A DNA stretch of 64,000 nucleotides from the NCBI GenBank assembly GCA_965602805.1, contig CBFCZK010000001.1, forward strand, positions 186,001 to 250,000, read 5' to 3'. The stretch's first letter is position 1. Every line of letters starts with the position of its first letter. Below are positions 27,373 to 35,481 of this stretch, one piece after another. Both the position numbers and the translations under genes were made by a program. The notes under the pieces were generated by a model. That model searched no databases, was not told the origin of the DNA, and worked only from the letters and a program-made list of their open reading frames with translations. The DNA is from Thiomicrorhabdus sp965602805. GTDB lineage: Bacteria; Pseudomonadota; Gammaproteobacteria; Thiomicrospirales; Thiomicrospiraceae.

Positions 27373-27412
27373 TTATGCCTATGTATTTGGTTTAAAGTCT
27401 AACCATAAAGCC

Positions 27413-27424
27413 ACCAGGCCTGGT
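27413..27424. repeat. dispersed palindrome ACCAGGCCTGGT
   Basis: Exact 12-mer in the gap between the icd terminator and the attC-like site. Flanks are not symmetric beyond the core, so it is not a terminator. Confidence 0.85.
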
Positions 27425-27544
27425 CAGTTTAAAAAACACCCTCTTTGCAAGTTACGCACTTATCTGTACAATTAATCTCCAATTAACAAACAATAAAACA
27501 TCGAACTTTGGTCACAAAATTACCGCATTCGTTCTGGAGAGTTT

Positions 27545-27605
27545 GTCTAACAAATCAGTCAAGCCGACTGCACTAAAGCGCAACCGCTTAGTTCGGGTGT
27601 TAGGA
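27545..27605 (+). other. attC-like recombination site, upstream of the peroxidase gene
   Basis: The outer boxes are GTCTAAC at 27545-27551 (fits RYYYAAC) and GTTAGGA at 27599-27605 (GTTRRRY with a mismatch in the last base). Internal pieces TCAAGCCGAC (27559-27568) and ACCGCTTAG (27583-27591) stand where the L'' and L' boxes of short attC sites lie. The first half closely resembles the attC of aadA cassettes, as I remember it. The 61-base length is typical of short attC sites. Confidence 0.7.
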
Positions 27606-28721
27606 ACAGGAAATTACGTAAATTCTTAGGTAGGTGTATTTTATGAAAATCAAATCATATATAGCCTTGATGGCTTCGTTAGGAATGCTGGCGGTTACGA
27701 GTATTGCAGCGTCACAAGAACCCATTCAACCCATTTCTCCAGTAAAGGAAATCAATTTGGCTCAGGTTGAATTGGGCAAGAAACTTTATTTTGATCCCCG
27801 CTTGTCAAAATCTGGGTTTATTTCCTGTAACTCCTGTCACAATCTGAGTATGGGCGGAACGGATAATTTGAAAACATCTATCGGCCACAATTGGCAACAG
27901 GGTCCCATTAATTCGCCCACTGTACTAAATTCCAGTTTGAATCTAGCACAGTTCTGGGACGGTCGTGCCGCAGATCTTAAGGCTCAAGCGGGCGGTCCTA
28001 TTGATAATCCGGGTGAAATGGCATTCACGCATACTTTAGCCATAAGTGTGCTGGAATCAATTCCTGCATATGTTACGGAATTTAAGCAGGTTTTTGGAGT
28101 AGAAAAAATCAGTATTGATTTAGTCACTCAAGCGATTGCTGAATTTGAGAATACGCTTGTAACGCCTAATTCCCGCTTTGATCAATGGCTGCTGGGTAAT
28201 AAAGATGCCCTCACCCCTAAAGAAATAGCGGGTTACAAGCTATTTAAAACCAGCGGCTGCACCACTTGTCATTATGGCGAAGCAGTAGGAGGCAGCTCCT
28301 TCCAAAAGATGGGTGTTCTCGAACCATACAAAGCCATTAATCCAGCTAAAGGACGAATTTCTGTTACTGGTAAAGACGCTGACCGCTTCAAGTTCAAAGT
28401 GCCGACGCTACGGAATGTAGAGATGACTTATCCTTATTTCCATGATGGCGAAGCGGAGACTCTAACCGAGGCTGTTAATGTTATGGGGCGTATTCAGTTG
28501 GGTAAAAAATTTACAGATGATGAGAATGCAAGCATTGTAGCCTTTCTTAAGACGCTTACTGGTGATCAACCTTCATTCGCTTTACCTATACTGCCACCAT
28601 CAACGGACAAAACTCCCCGACCAAAGCCATTTGAGTAAATCGCCTAACAATCTCGTGAACTTGGACAGCCTAAACTTGCACCGCTTCTCAATACGGCTTA
28701 GGCTATGAGTTATGCGAAGCG
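27600..28721 (+). mobile_element. probable integron gene cassette (promoterless single-gene unit)
   Basis: Two attC-like sites enclose exactly one complete gene in the same orientation. Recombination between G and TT of the R' boxes would release 27600-28721. The gene starts 43 bases after the first site and its stop codon is three bases before the second, the compact layout of integron cassettes. No integrase gene or further cassettes are visible, so this would be an isolated cassette or part of a CALIN (attC cluster lacking an integrase). The boundaries are inferred from the site motifs. Confidence 0.65.
27643..28638 (+). CDS. di-haem cytochrome c peroxidase (CcpA/MauG family)
   Basis: Periplasmic enzyme that reduces hydrogen peroxide with electrons from c-type cytochromes. 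A signal peptide covers about residues 1-24 (MKIKSYIALMASLGML..., cut near IAAS). The two haem sites are Cys62-x-x-Cys65-His66 (CNSCH) and Cys206-x-x-Cys209-His210 (CTTCH). Between them lie the family segments FWDGRAADLKAQAGGPIDN and GEMA. Near the end come PTLRNVEMTYPYFHDG and LTEAVNVMG. The 331 residues are full length. I prefer the ATG at 27643 to the GTG three codons earlier because the signal peptide then begins MKIK. It lies between two attC-like sites, so it may have been acquired as a cassette. Confidence 0.93.
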   Translation: MKIKSYIALMASLGMLAVTSIAASQEPIQPISPVKEINLAQVELGKKLYFDPRLSKSGFISCNSCHNLSMGGTDNLKTSIGHNWQQGPINSPTVLNSSLNLAQFWDGRAADLKAQAGGPIDNPGEMAFTHTLAISVLESIPAYVTEFKQVFGVEKISIDLVTQAIAEFENTLVTPNSRFDQWLLGNKDALTPKEIAGYKLFKTSGCTTCHYGEAVGGSSFQKMGVLEPYKAINPAKGRISVTGKDADRFKFKVPTLRNVEMTYPYFHDGEAETLTEAVNVMGRIQLGKKFTDDENASIVAFLKTLTGDQPSFALPILPPSTDKTPRPKPFE

Positions 28722-28727
28722 TTAGGC
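28642..28727 (+). other. attC-like recombination site, downstream of the peroxidase gene
   Basis: GCCTAAC at 28642-28648 and GTTAGGC at 28721-28727 are exact complements and fit the RYYYAAC and GTTRRRY consensus of integron attC sites. Inside, AGCCTAA (28668-28674) pairs with TTAGGCT (28698-28704), giving the imperfect-cruciform layout of attC. The length of 86 bases is within the known range. It begins three bases after the peroxidase stop codon. Confidence 0.75.
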
Positions 28728-28780
28728 GTATTTAATCTCTAATTGCAACCACTCAATTATTTGGGAAAACGGGACGCTAC

Positions 28781-28876
28781 CCTTTACTTTCAAATTCTAA
28801 AAACGACTTGTCTTCTTCTCTTAACGTTTCAATAGGTTCTAAAATCAAAAGCCCGCAAGAAGTGACCAGGCCTGGT
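28781..28876. repeat. repeat R2, left copy, ending in truncated palindrome element
   Basis: This segment resembles 31662-31757: both run CTTTA-TTTC..., TAAAAACGA, GTCTT, TTAACG, TTCTAAA and then the GCCCGCAAGAA stem and palindrome. Here ACCAGGCCTGGT is at 28865-28876, but the right arm after it (AAGCTTGC) is no longer complementary to the left arm, so the terminator stem is broken. Confidence 0.7.
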
Positions 28877-28957
28877 AAGCTTGCTGTTTATCCACATAAA
28901 AGGGCTCTAACCCCTTGTTCAAACCGACAAAAATGAGCAGAGGGTGAAGTTTAAAAC

Positions 28958-29596
28958 ATGAGAGATATTCCTGACTTGCCACCGTTGCCAGAGCGTTTTG
29001 AATCTCTGATATGGGAAGTTTTAAATGAACGGCCAAGCATCAGTGAATATCAGTTAATGCGATATTTATCAGATGAAGGGTTACCTGAATTCAAACCTGA
29101 CCTGGATTCATTAACCCTGTTTCGCGCCCACTTTTTACTATTTCATCTACTTTATCGTTTGCAAGACAGATGGTTTTTTGAAAGTCGCGGTTGGCTTAGC
29201 ATTCATACGACAGATATTCATCTACTGGAAATGGAGTTTGTTGCGAACTCTGCAGAGGGCTCGCGACAAGACCTACTTGAAGATTATCCGCTGAAATCTT
29301 ATTATCTGGATTATAGTGAGTTTTTAAACACCCAAGAAGATGACGTACTGAGCTTATTAGACGATTTTTGGCGAAGGATGGCAGGTTATCCTATTCACGC
29401 CATTGGCCAGGACGTCATATTGAAATCACAGCAAACACTCGGTTTGGAAGATCAGATATTATCTATGCAGAGCGTAAAACTACAGTTTCGTTCTTTGTGT
29501 CAGAAACACCATCCCGATAAGGGAGGTGATCCTCAGGTTTTTAGGCAGATTTGTGATGCCAAAGACGTTTTGCTCCAGAGTTTAAAAACGTTGTAA
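28958..29596 (+). CDS. DnaJ-related protein with C-terminal J domain
   Basis: The 212-residue protein has an N-terminal region (PPLPERFESLIWEVL ... NERPSISEYQLMRYLS) typical of the DNAJ_related family (PF12339). A compact J domain at the C-terminus contains the HPD tripeptide in CQKHHPDKGGDPQVF (about residues 182-196). Such proteins are common in marine gammaproteobacteria and presumably stimulate an Hsp70 partner, but their clients are unknown. It lies just outside the cassette-like unit and is flanked by repeats R2 and R1. It converges on the LysR gene. Confidence 0.85.
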   Translation: MRDIPDLPPLPERFESLIWEVLNERPSISEYQLMRYLSDEGLPEFKPDLDSLTLFRAHFLLFHLLYRLQDRWFFESRGWLSIHTTDIHLLEMEFVANSAEGSRQDLLEDYPLKSYYLDYSEFLNTQEDDVLSLLDDFWRRMAGYPIHAIGQDVILKSQQTLGLEDQILSMQSVKLQFRSLCQKHHPDKGGDPQVFRQICDAKDVLLQSLKTL

Positions 29597-29690
29597 AAAT
29601 GAGATGGTGGCTTGGGTTGTTTGGATGGTCTGGCCGTCATCGTCTAATAAGTAAATGACTTATTAGGGAAAAGGGAGGGCAAAGGTGGTG

Positions 29691-29733
29691 TAATGTGACT
29701 AAGTTGCTTGAATTTAGAATCACTAACCGAAAT
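29691..29733. repeat. direct repeat R1, left copy
   Basis: 43 bases that match 31555-31597 at 40 positions, in the same orientation. The two copies bound the lysR-DJ-1 pair. Thirteen bases after it comes a copy of the 12-base palindrome. Confidence 0.8.
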
Positions 29734-29745
29734 TGTATTAACTTA

Positions 29746-29757
29746 ACCAGGCCTGGT
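29746..29757. repeat. dispersed palindrome ACCAGGCCTGGT
   Basis: Exact core in the convergent gap between the DnaJ-related gene and the lysR gene, followed by CACTTCTTGAAGGC, which resembles the right arm of the GCCCGCAAGAAG stem. The left arm is missing. Confidence 0.85.
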
Positions 29758-29771
29758 CACTTCTTGAAGGC

Positions 29772-30665
29772 TTATAGCTTCAAGAAATATCCCTTCAAAT
29801 AATCTATCAGTAAGCGTAGTTTTTTCGACTCTGAATTCCCAGGCGGGAAGACACCATAGACATTAATGTCTTTCAGGGCGTAGTCATCCAGTACAGATAT
29901 CAAAGTACCTTGTTTAATTTTGGGTTTCGCATCATAAATTGGGATTTGGGCTAAACCGTGACCGCCTTCGACAAAAGCGGTTCTCGCGGCGGCATTATTG
30001 GTTTTGATGGTGCCTTTCCTTTCAATCGTGTAAGTGCGAGTGCCTTTTGTTAACTCCAGATTATTCGAGGTCAATTTATAGATTACCCACTGATGTTTAT
30101 TGAGTTCAGATGGTTTTGTTGGGAGACCGAATTTTTCGAAGTAGCTAGGCGAACCGCAAAGGCAGGTTTCTAGTGTGGAGAGTTTGGTTGCTTGTAGTCC
30201 TGAGTCAGGTAAGGATGCGCCACGTATCGCTAAATCAATGCCTTCTTTCATGATATCGACGACTTCATCGGTAAAGGTGACATCGAGTTCAATTTTTGGA
30301 TAGATCGCGCGAAATTCGTTGAGGGCGGGCACAATGAGTTGAAGGCCGACATTGACTGGGCAAGTGATTTTTAGCAAGCCAGTAGGATCATGCTTGAGGT
30401 TTTCAATCTTCTGGTTCGCGGCAGATGCTTGCTCTGCGATCACGCGACAATGTTGATAATACGCTCGGCCCGCTTCGGTGAGTGAAATGGTCCTTGTTGA
30501 GCGATTGAGTAATTTTATCTCTAAGTGTGCTTCAAGCTTTTTGATATGGTAACTGACGACGGCACGAGATAACCCGATATGCTTTGCAGCACCGCTTAAT
30601 GTTCCCTGCTCAATGACTTGAGCAAAAACCACCATACTTTTCAATTGTTCAAATGGCATATCCAT
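29772..30665 (-). CDS. LysR-family transcriptional regulator
   Basis: The 297-residue protein has an N-terminal winged helix-turn-helix (about residues 5-63: MVVFAQVIEQGTLSGAAKHIGLSRAVVSYHIKKLEAHLE). The helical linker and periplasmic-binding-like effector domain follow (about 90-290). It resembles the DhcR/AaeR-like subgroup that often controls a divergent neighbour. It is divergent from a DJ-1/PfpI gene, and a likely LysR box lies between them, so self-control and control of that gene are the simplest prediction. The effector is unknown. Confidence 0.92.
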   Translation of the reverse strand: MDMPFEQLKSMVVFAQVIEQGTLSGAAKHIGLSRAVVSYHIKKLEAHLEIKLLNRSTRTISLTEAGRAYYQHCRVIAEQASAANQKIENLKHDPTGLLKITCPVNVGLQLIVPALNEFRAIYPKIELDVTFTDEVVDIMKEGIDLAIRGASLPDSGLQATKLSTLETCLCGSPSYFEKFGLPTKPSELNKHQWVIYKLTSNNLELTKGTRTYTIERKGTIKTNNAAARTAFVEGGHGLAQIPIYDAKPKIKQGTLISVLDDYALKDINVYGVFPPGNSESKKLRLLIDYLKGYFLKL

Positions 30666-30701
30666 AAGTTGGTTTCACTGTTTAATGATGAATTCAGGTA
30701 A

Positions 30702-30722
30702 TTGTATCAATTGTTAATACAA
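30702..30722. promoter_or_regulatory. probable LysR-type operator
   Basis: TTGTAT at 30702-30707 and ATACAA at 30717-30722 form a 21-base interrupted palindrome containing the T-N11-A motif of LysR-family sites. It lies 37 bases upstream of the lysR start and just upstream of the DJ-1 promoter, where an activator site is expected. Confidence 0.6.
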
Positions 30723-30742
30723 AGAGGTCTATTTTGTCTGCA

Positions 30743-30771
30743 TTGTTTGATTGGTTTAATTTGGTTAGAAT
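30743..30771 (+). promoter_or_regulatory. probable promoter of the DJ-1/PfpI gene
   Basis: TTGTTT at 30743-30748 and TAGAAT at 30766-30771 are 17 bases apart, about 20 bases downstream of the LysR-type operator and 50 bases before the start codon. Confidence 0.55.
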
Positions 30772-30821
30772 CTTATCTAAGATGAAATCAACCGTAAAAC
30801 TTAAAACTAATAAGGTCTAAA

Positions 30822-31511
30822 ATGAATACTCAAAAAATATTAATGGTGTTAACGTCGCATGCTGAATTAGGCAATACAGGTGAAAAAACGGGTTTTTGGA
30901 TAGAGGAGTTCGCTTCGCCATATTATGCGTTTAAAGATGCAGGCGTAGAGGTCGTATTGGCTTCACCATCAGGTGGTCAAGCGCCAATCGACCCTAAGAG
31001 TGAATTGGAGGATTTTCAAACCCCTGCAACAGCTCGCTATTACGCTGACACTGATACGCAAAGCGTGGTCGCTAATACGCTTGTTTTAACGGAAGCCAAT
31101 GTTGAAGACTTTGATGCTGTTTTCTATCCAGGTGGACATGGTCCTTTATGGGATTTAACTGACAATAGCGATTCTATTCAATTGATCGAAGATTTTCTTG
31201 CTGCGAATAAGCCTGTCGCTGCGGTATGTCACGCGCCTGCGGTCTTGTTAAATGTTAAAGACAGTGCTGGTGAGTATGCCATTAAAGGTAAAGCGATTAC
31301 GGGCTTCACTAACGGCGAAGAAGCAGCGGTGCAATTAACCGATATCGTGCCTTTTTTACTTGAAGATGAATTGATCAAACGCGGTGGAGACTATCAAAAA
31401 GTCGATGATTGGCATGCCTTTGCTGTTCAAGATGGACTGATCATTTCAGGACAAAACCCACAAAGTTCAGAATTAGTGGCAGAAAAGCTACTGAGCCAAT
31501 TGAACGCTTAA
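30822..31511 (+). CDS. DJ-1/PfpI family protein (class I glutamine amidotransferase-like)
   Basis: The 229-residue protein matches the DJ-1/PfpI superfamily of chaperones, glyoxalases and deglycases. The nucleophile elbow is AVCHAPA with Cys136. The partner Glu lies in the first half (GFWIEEFASPYYAF) and YPGGHGPLWDL precedes the elbow. The length and the EEFASPYYAFKDAGVEVVLASPSGG segment fit the Hsp31-like single-domain group. A role in removing reactive carbonyls such as methylglyoxal is plausible but not shown. It is the likely target of the adjacent LysR regulator. Confidence 0.88.
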   Translation: MNTQKILMVLTSHAELGNTGEKTGFWIEEFASPYYAFKDAGVEVVLASPSGGQAPIDPKSELEDFQTPATARYYADTDTQSVVANTLVLTEANVEDFDAVFYPGGHGPLWDLTDNSDSIQLIEDFLAANKPVAAVCHAPAVLLNVKDSAGEYAIKGKAITGFTNGEEAAVQLTDIVPFLLEDELIKRGGDYQKVDDWHAFAVQDGLIISGQNPQSSELVAEKLLSQLNA

Positions 31512-31554
31512 TTTTTCTTTTAATTAAAGGGTCTAATGAAAGGGAAGAGCCATT

Positions 31555-31597
31555 TAATGTGAGTAACTTGCTTGAATTTAGAGTCACTAACCGAAAT
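31555..31597. repeat. direct repeat R1, right copy
   Basis: 40 of 43 bases match 29691-29733. About 29 extra bases separate it from the shared TGTATTAA segment that precedes the next palindrome copy at 31639. Confidence 0.8.
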
Positions 31598-31638
31598 AGT
31601 GGTCAGATGCTGTCTTAAAAATTAATTGTATTAATTTG

Positions 31639-31650
31639 ACCAGGCCTGGT
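31639..31650. repeat. dispersed palindrome ACCAGGCCTGGT
   Basis: Exact core in the convergent gap between the DJ-1 gene and rhlE, 87 bases before a second, longer copy. It joins repeats R1 and R2 here. Confidence 0.85.
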
Positions 31651-31661
31651 AGGTTTCAAGC

Positions 31662-31757
31662 CTTTAATTTCCAACTATAAAAACGATTCGTCTTGTTGTT
31701 TAACGGCTCAGCGGATTCTAAATAAAAAAGCCCGCAAGAACTGACCAGGCCTGGTCA
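31662..31757. repeat. repeat R2, right copy
   Basis: Resembles 28781-28876 in the same orientation and leads into the intact 48-base terminator palindrome. Confidence 0.65.
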
Positions 31758-31773
31758 GTTCTTGCGGGCTTTT
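31726..31773. terminator. 48-base perfect palindrome terminator, DJ-1/rhlE junction
   Basis: Bases 31726-31749 are exactly complementary to 31750-31773 with no spacer. The outer stem is AAAAGCCCGCAAGAAC and the centre is TGACCAGGCCTGGTCA. Runs of A and T at the ends suit termination from both sides, for the DJ-1 gene and for rhlE. Confidence 0.9.
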
Positions 31774-31804
31774 GTGTGGGTTATAGAATGTACTACTCTT
31801 TGCT

Positions 31805-32986
31805 TTACCTTCTCTTAGGCAAATAATTCAGAATAGAAATCGGCACGACCTTTTTAACTGGAAAGCCTTCGATCTCTTTGCGTTTAATGGTATGCCCCAA
31901 CAGGCTTTCGATTGAACACAGGTTTTTAAAGTCGTCTTTTGAGACAAACGAGATGGCTTCACCCGAAGCGCCTGCACGACCGGTACGACCGATGCGGTGA
32001 ATATAATCTTCACTTGGGTAAGGCAGGTCGTAATTGACGACACGACTCAAATCATCGATATCAATACCGCGAGAGGCGATGCCTGTGGCGACTAAAAACT
32101 TTAATTTACCGGATTTGAAATCGGCCAAGATTTGTTCACGCACCGCCTGACTTCTACCACTGTGAATGGAATCGGCTGTAATGCCACGTTTGCCAAGCTG
32201 TTCGACCAACTTTGCGGCAGAGTGTTTTTTCTCTACAAAAATTAGTGCCTGATCCCACTGTGAATCGTTAATCAAATGGCTTAATAACGCAGACTTATTA
32301 TCTTTGTCTACGGTAATCAACCACTGGTCAATTTTAGGGGCGGCTTTCTTCTTTGGAGAGACCGAAATTTCGGCGGCGTCATCATAAACGGTGTCGGCTA
32401 AATAACGCACTTGCTCCGTTAGAGTGGCTGAGAACAGCAAACTTTGACGTTCACTTGGTAAACGGTCAATGACTTTATTGATGTCTTCAATAAAGCCCAT
32501 ATCCAGCATGCGGTCGGCTTCGTCTAATACAAAAAACTCTAGATCATCAAAATACAACGCACGTTGATAAGCCATATCCAACAATCTACCGGGTGTGGCC
32601 ACCAGAATATCGATGCCTTCTTCCAAGCGATCTTTTTGAGCCTCGGAATCCACACCACCATACACAGCTAGTGAAGTCAGGTTTAGATACTTGGCGTACT
32701 CCTTTACATTGGCCTCAACCTGTACGGCAAGTTCTCGTGTGGGTGTGAGGATCAGCGCACGGATAGATTTACTGCGTAACTCACCTTCGGTGCTATCCAG
32801 TTTGTGCAACATAGGCAGCACAAAACTGGCGGTTTTACCGGTACCGGTTTGTGCGGCGGCGATAAGGTCTTTGCCCGATAGTATGATCGGGATGGCCTGT
32901 TTCTGAATGTCCGTAGGAGTTTTATAGCCTGCATCAGAGACGGCTTTTAAAATAGGATCGCTTAATCCAAGTTTTGAAAATGACAT
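31805..32986 (-). CDS. rhlE: DEAD-box RNA helicase, RhlE-like
   Basis: ATP-dependent RNA helicase likely acting in ribosome assembly or RNA turnover. The full motif set is present: the Q motif (FSKLGLSDPILKAVSDAGY), motif I AQTGTGKT, PTRELAVQ, TPGRLLD, DEAD (VLDEADRMLDMGF), SAT, the second RecA domain with ATGIASRGIDI, and HRIGRTGRAG. The 393-residue length means a short C-terminal tail after the core, without the long basic extension of some RhlE proteins. Confidence 0.92.
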   Translation of the reverse strand: MSFSKLGLSDPILKAVSDAGYKTPTDIQKQAIPIILSGKDLIAAAQTGTGKTASFVLPMLHKLDSTEGELRSKSIRALILTPTRELAVQVEANVKEYAKYLNLTSLAVYGGVDSEAQKDRLEEGIDILVATPGRLLDMAYQRALYFDDLEFFVLDEADRMLDMGFIEDINKVIDRLPSERQSLLFSATLTEQVRYLADTVYDDAAEISVSPKKKAAPKIDQWLITVDKDNKSALLSHLINDSQWDQALIFVEKKHSAAKLVEQLGKRGITADSIHSGRSQAVREQILADFKSGKLKFLVATGIASRGIDIDDLSRVVNYDLPYPSEDYIHRIGRTGRAGASGEAISFVSKDDFKNLCSIESLLGHTIKRKEIEGFPVKKVVPISILNYLPKRR

Positions 32987-33181
32987 ATAAAACCTTTGTG
33001 GTTATTTGTGTTTATGAATAATCAACGGACTACTCATTAAAATGGGCGTCAAAAATGGGGGCAGAATAAGAGTGAATTATAAAGCAATAGATAGATTAAG
33101 AACGATTGTTATGGAATGTAGTTATTGATTTATAAAGCCGAAGCTTTTGGTAAACGATGTAAAGAGGGGCATCAGGATGGA

Positions 33182-33508
33182 TTATTCGATAATCAGATAT
33201 TGTTCTTTGTCAGGTACACCATCCCATTCATCAGCATCTGCAGGCGCTGGGATGACCTCGGTAATGACTGGCCATAGCTGTGCAAGGTCAATATTTAATT
33301 CACGAAAGTGCTGCATACCTTCAGGCAAAGCGTCTTCTTGAAAGATGGCTTCGACAGGGCATTCTGGCGTGCATAAATCACAATCAATACACACCTCAGG
33401 ATTAATCGCTAAAAAGTTTGGCCCTTCATGAAAGGCATCGACCGGGCATACCGCCACGCAATCGGTGTATTTACATTTAATGCAATTTTCGGTAACTACA
33501 AATGCCAT
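33182..33508 (-). CDS. fdxA: 7Fe ferredoxin (FdxA type)
   Basis: Small soluble electron carrier. Cys9, Cys17 and later Cys50 would bind a [3Fe-4S] cluster, while Cys21 joins Cys40/43/46 in the [4Fe-4S] cluster (CIKCKYTDCVAVCPVDAF and CIDCDLCTPECPVEAIF). The 108-residue length and the C-terminal tail with WPVITEVIPAP are typical of the Azotobacter FdI/FdxA group. It is a single gene with its own presumed promoter; its redox partner is not evident. Confidence 0.93.
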   Translation of the reverse strand: MAFVVTENCIKCKYTDCVAVCPVDAFHEGPNFLAINPEVCIDCDLCTPECPVEAIFQEDALPEGMQHFRELNIDLAQLWPVITEVIPAPADADEWDGVPDKEQYLIIE

Positions 33509-33749
33509 ATTCTTTCTTCGCCATGCTGAGTCAAATTCTGCTAAAATTTCGTGATTAAAAATCTAAATTATCATCTAACGTTTAAGCGCCTGTTTCTTAC
33601 TGAGTATACTACTGATTGAAGTGTGGATTGCAAGATTAAATCCCGCTGTGGCAACCTCGTTCTTAGCACTGAATGTAAATTATTTTATACGTTAATGATC
33701 TCGTACAGAGGTCTCTATATAACCAAGTAACATAAATTTTGGATATCTC

Positions 33750-35354
33750 ATGATTCGTATCACCAATGTAAAACTCCCTCTAGAACATAACGAAGCCCAG
33801 CTTAAAAAAGCGGTTTTATCGATGCTTTTTATCAAAGAAAATCAGCTGGTCGATTTCACTGTTTTTAGACGTGGCTTTGATGCCCGCAGCAAACACCAGA
33901 TAAACTTGTTGTACACCATTGATGTGTCAACCGACAACGATAAAGCAGTGATAGAAGACAACTACGATAATCCAGATGTTAGGCTCTCGCCTGATATGAC
34001 CTATCAGTATGTTGCGCAAGCGCCTGAAGATTTAGCGGAACGTCCCGTGGTGATTGGCTTTGGTCCTTGCGGAATTTTTGTTGGCCTGGTGTTGGCGGAG
34101 ATGGGCTATAAGCCGATTATTCTAGATCGTGGTAAAGAGGTACGTGAACGCACTAAAGATACCTTTGGTTTTTGGCGAAATAGAACGTTAAATACCGAAT
34201 CTAATGTGCAGTTTGGTGAAGGCGGCGCGGGTACATTCTCTGACGGTAAGCTGTGGACTCAGGTTAAGGATAAAAAACATTATGGCCGCAAAGTGCTCAG
34301 TGATTTTGTCGATGCCGGTGCGCCAGATGAAATTTTATTTGTGAGTAAACCGCATATCGGTACCTTTAAATTGGTGGGTATGGTTGAAAAGATGCGCGCT
34401 AAAATCGTTGAACTGGGCGGTGAAATCCGTTTTAGCTCACGAGTGGATGATCTGCACATTGAAGACGGTCAAATCACAGGTCTGACCTTAGCGGATGGCC
34501 AGCAAATTAAATCGAAACACATCGCTTTAGCCACAGGGCACAGTGCGCGTGATACCTTTGAAATGTTGCATGCAAAAGGCGTTTATCTTGAGGCGAAATC
34601 GTTTTCGATTGGTTTCCGTATCGAGCATAATCAATCGGCCATTGATGAGGTTTTATTCGGCAAAAATGCCGGCAATCCGATATTGGGTGCCGCAGATTAC
34701 AAGTTAGTGCATCACTGTAAAAATGGTCGTTCGGTGTATAGTTTTTGTATGTGCCCAGGCGGTACGGTGGTGGCAGCAACTTCTGAAGAGAATCGTGTAG
34801 TCACCAATGGCATGAGCCAATACTCACGTAATGAACGCAATGCCAACAGTGCGATTGTTGTCGGGATTGAACCGAGTGATTATCCTGGTGGTCCATTAGC
34901 CGGAATTGAATTTCAGCGTCAATTAGAGAGCGCGGCTTATCTGTTGGGCGGTGAAAATTATGATGCCCCAGCACAGTTGGTGGGGGATTATTTGAAAAGC
35001 CAATCTTCTGAGCAACTGGGTAAGGTTGAGCCATCTTATAAACCCGGGATCAAGCTAACGGATTTGACTGATATATTGCCTGAATACTGTCGTGTTGCGC
35101 TGCAAGAAGCGATTCCGGCGTTTAACAAAAAAATCCGTGGTTTTGCGATGAGGGATGCATTATTGACGGGTGTTGAAACGCGTACCTCATCACCGGTGAG
35201 TATTAAACGTGGTGCGGATTATCAAAGCGTCAATACCAAGGGACTCTATCCTGCGGGCGAAGGAGCAGGTTATGCAGGCGGCATTATGTCTGCAGCGATT
35301 GATGGGATTAAAGTCGCAGAAGCGATGGCGTTGGCGATTAATGAAGGCAAGTAA
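33750..35354 (+). CDS. FAD-dependent dehydrogenase (COG2509 family)
   Basis: The 534-residue flavoprotein has an N-terminal domain of about 95 residues (MIRITNVKLPLEHNEAQLKKAVL...). The FAD-binding Rossmann motif is VVIGFGPCG at 100-108, followed by LDRGKEV. Other recognisable segments are ESNVQFGEGGAGTFSDGKLWT, AATGHSARDTFEML, SIGFRIEH and the C-terminal YPAGEGAGYAGGIMSAAIDG that closes the FAD site. The family is widespread but its substrate is not established. It is monocistronic and ends at a composite terminator. Confidence 0.88.
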   Translation: MIRITNVKLPLEHNEAQLKKAVLSMLFIKENQLVDFTVFRRGFDARSKHQINLLYTIDVSTDNDKAVIEDNYDNPDVRLSPDMTYQYVAQAPEDLAERPVVIGFGPCGIFVGLVLAEMGYKPIILDRGKEVRERTKDTFGFWRNRTLNTESNVQFGEGGAGTFSDGKLWTQVKDKKHYGRKVLSDFVDAGAPDEILFVSKPHIGTFKLVGMVEKMRAKIVELGGEIRFSSRVDDLHIEDGQITGLTLADGQQIKSKHIALATGHSARDTFEMLHAKGVYLEAKSFSIGFRIEHNQSAIDEVLFGKNAGNPILGAADYKLVHHCKNGRSVYSFCMCPGGTVVAATSEENRVVTNGMSQYSRNERNANSAIVVGIEPSDYPGGPLAGIEFQRQLESAAYLLGGENYDAPAQLVGDYLKSQSSEQLGKVEPSYKPGIKLTDLTDILPEYCRVALQEAIPAFNKKIRGFAMRDALLTGVETRTSSPVSIKRGADYQSVNTKGLYPAGEGAGYAGGIMSAAIDGIKVAEAMALAINEGK

Positions 35355-35481
35355 ATAAGGTCTTTAAATCAGTCCAATCAATGCGCCGATGAAACGCCAA
35401 CGCTGTTGGATGCTGTTTGTGAAAACGTTTTAGATTAGTACCTTAAAAGGTCGCACATTAAGATTGTTCTCAGTTTAATAC

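Larger units (their letters stand above)
27257..27633. other. icd-cassette intergenic region
   Basis: This stretch holds the icd terminator (27325-27372), a further copy of the 12-base palindrome (27413-27424) and an attC-like site (27545-27605). No coding sequence is seen. Confidence 0.7.
28639..28957. other. intergenic region with attC-like site and truncated palindrome element
   Basis: Besides the attC-like site (28642-28727) the gap holds repeat R2 (28781-28876). R2 ends in the 12-base palindrome and only the left arm of the GCCCGCAAGAAG stem. No coding sequence is seen. The following gene starts at 28958. Confidence 0.7.
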
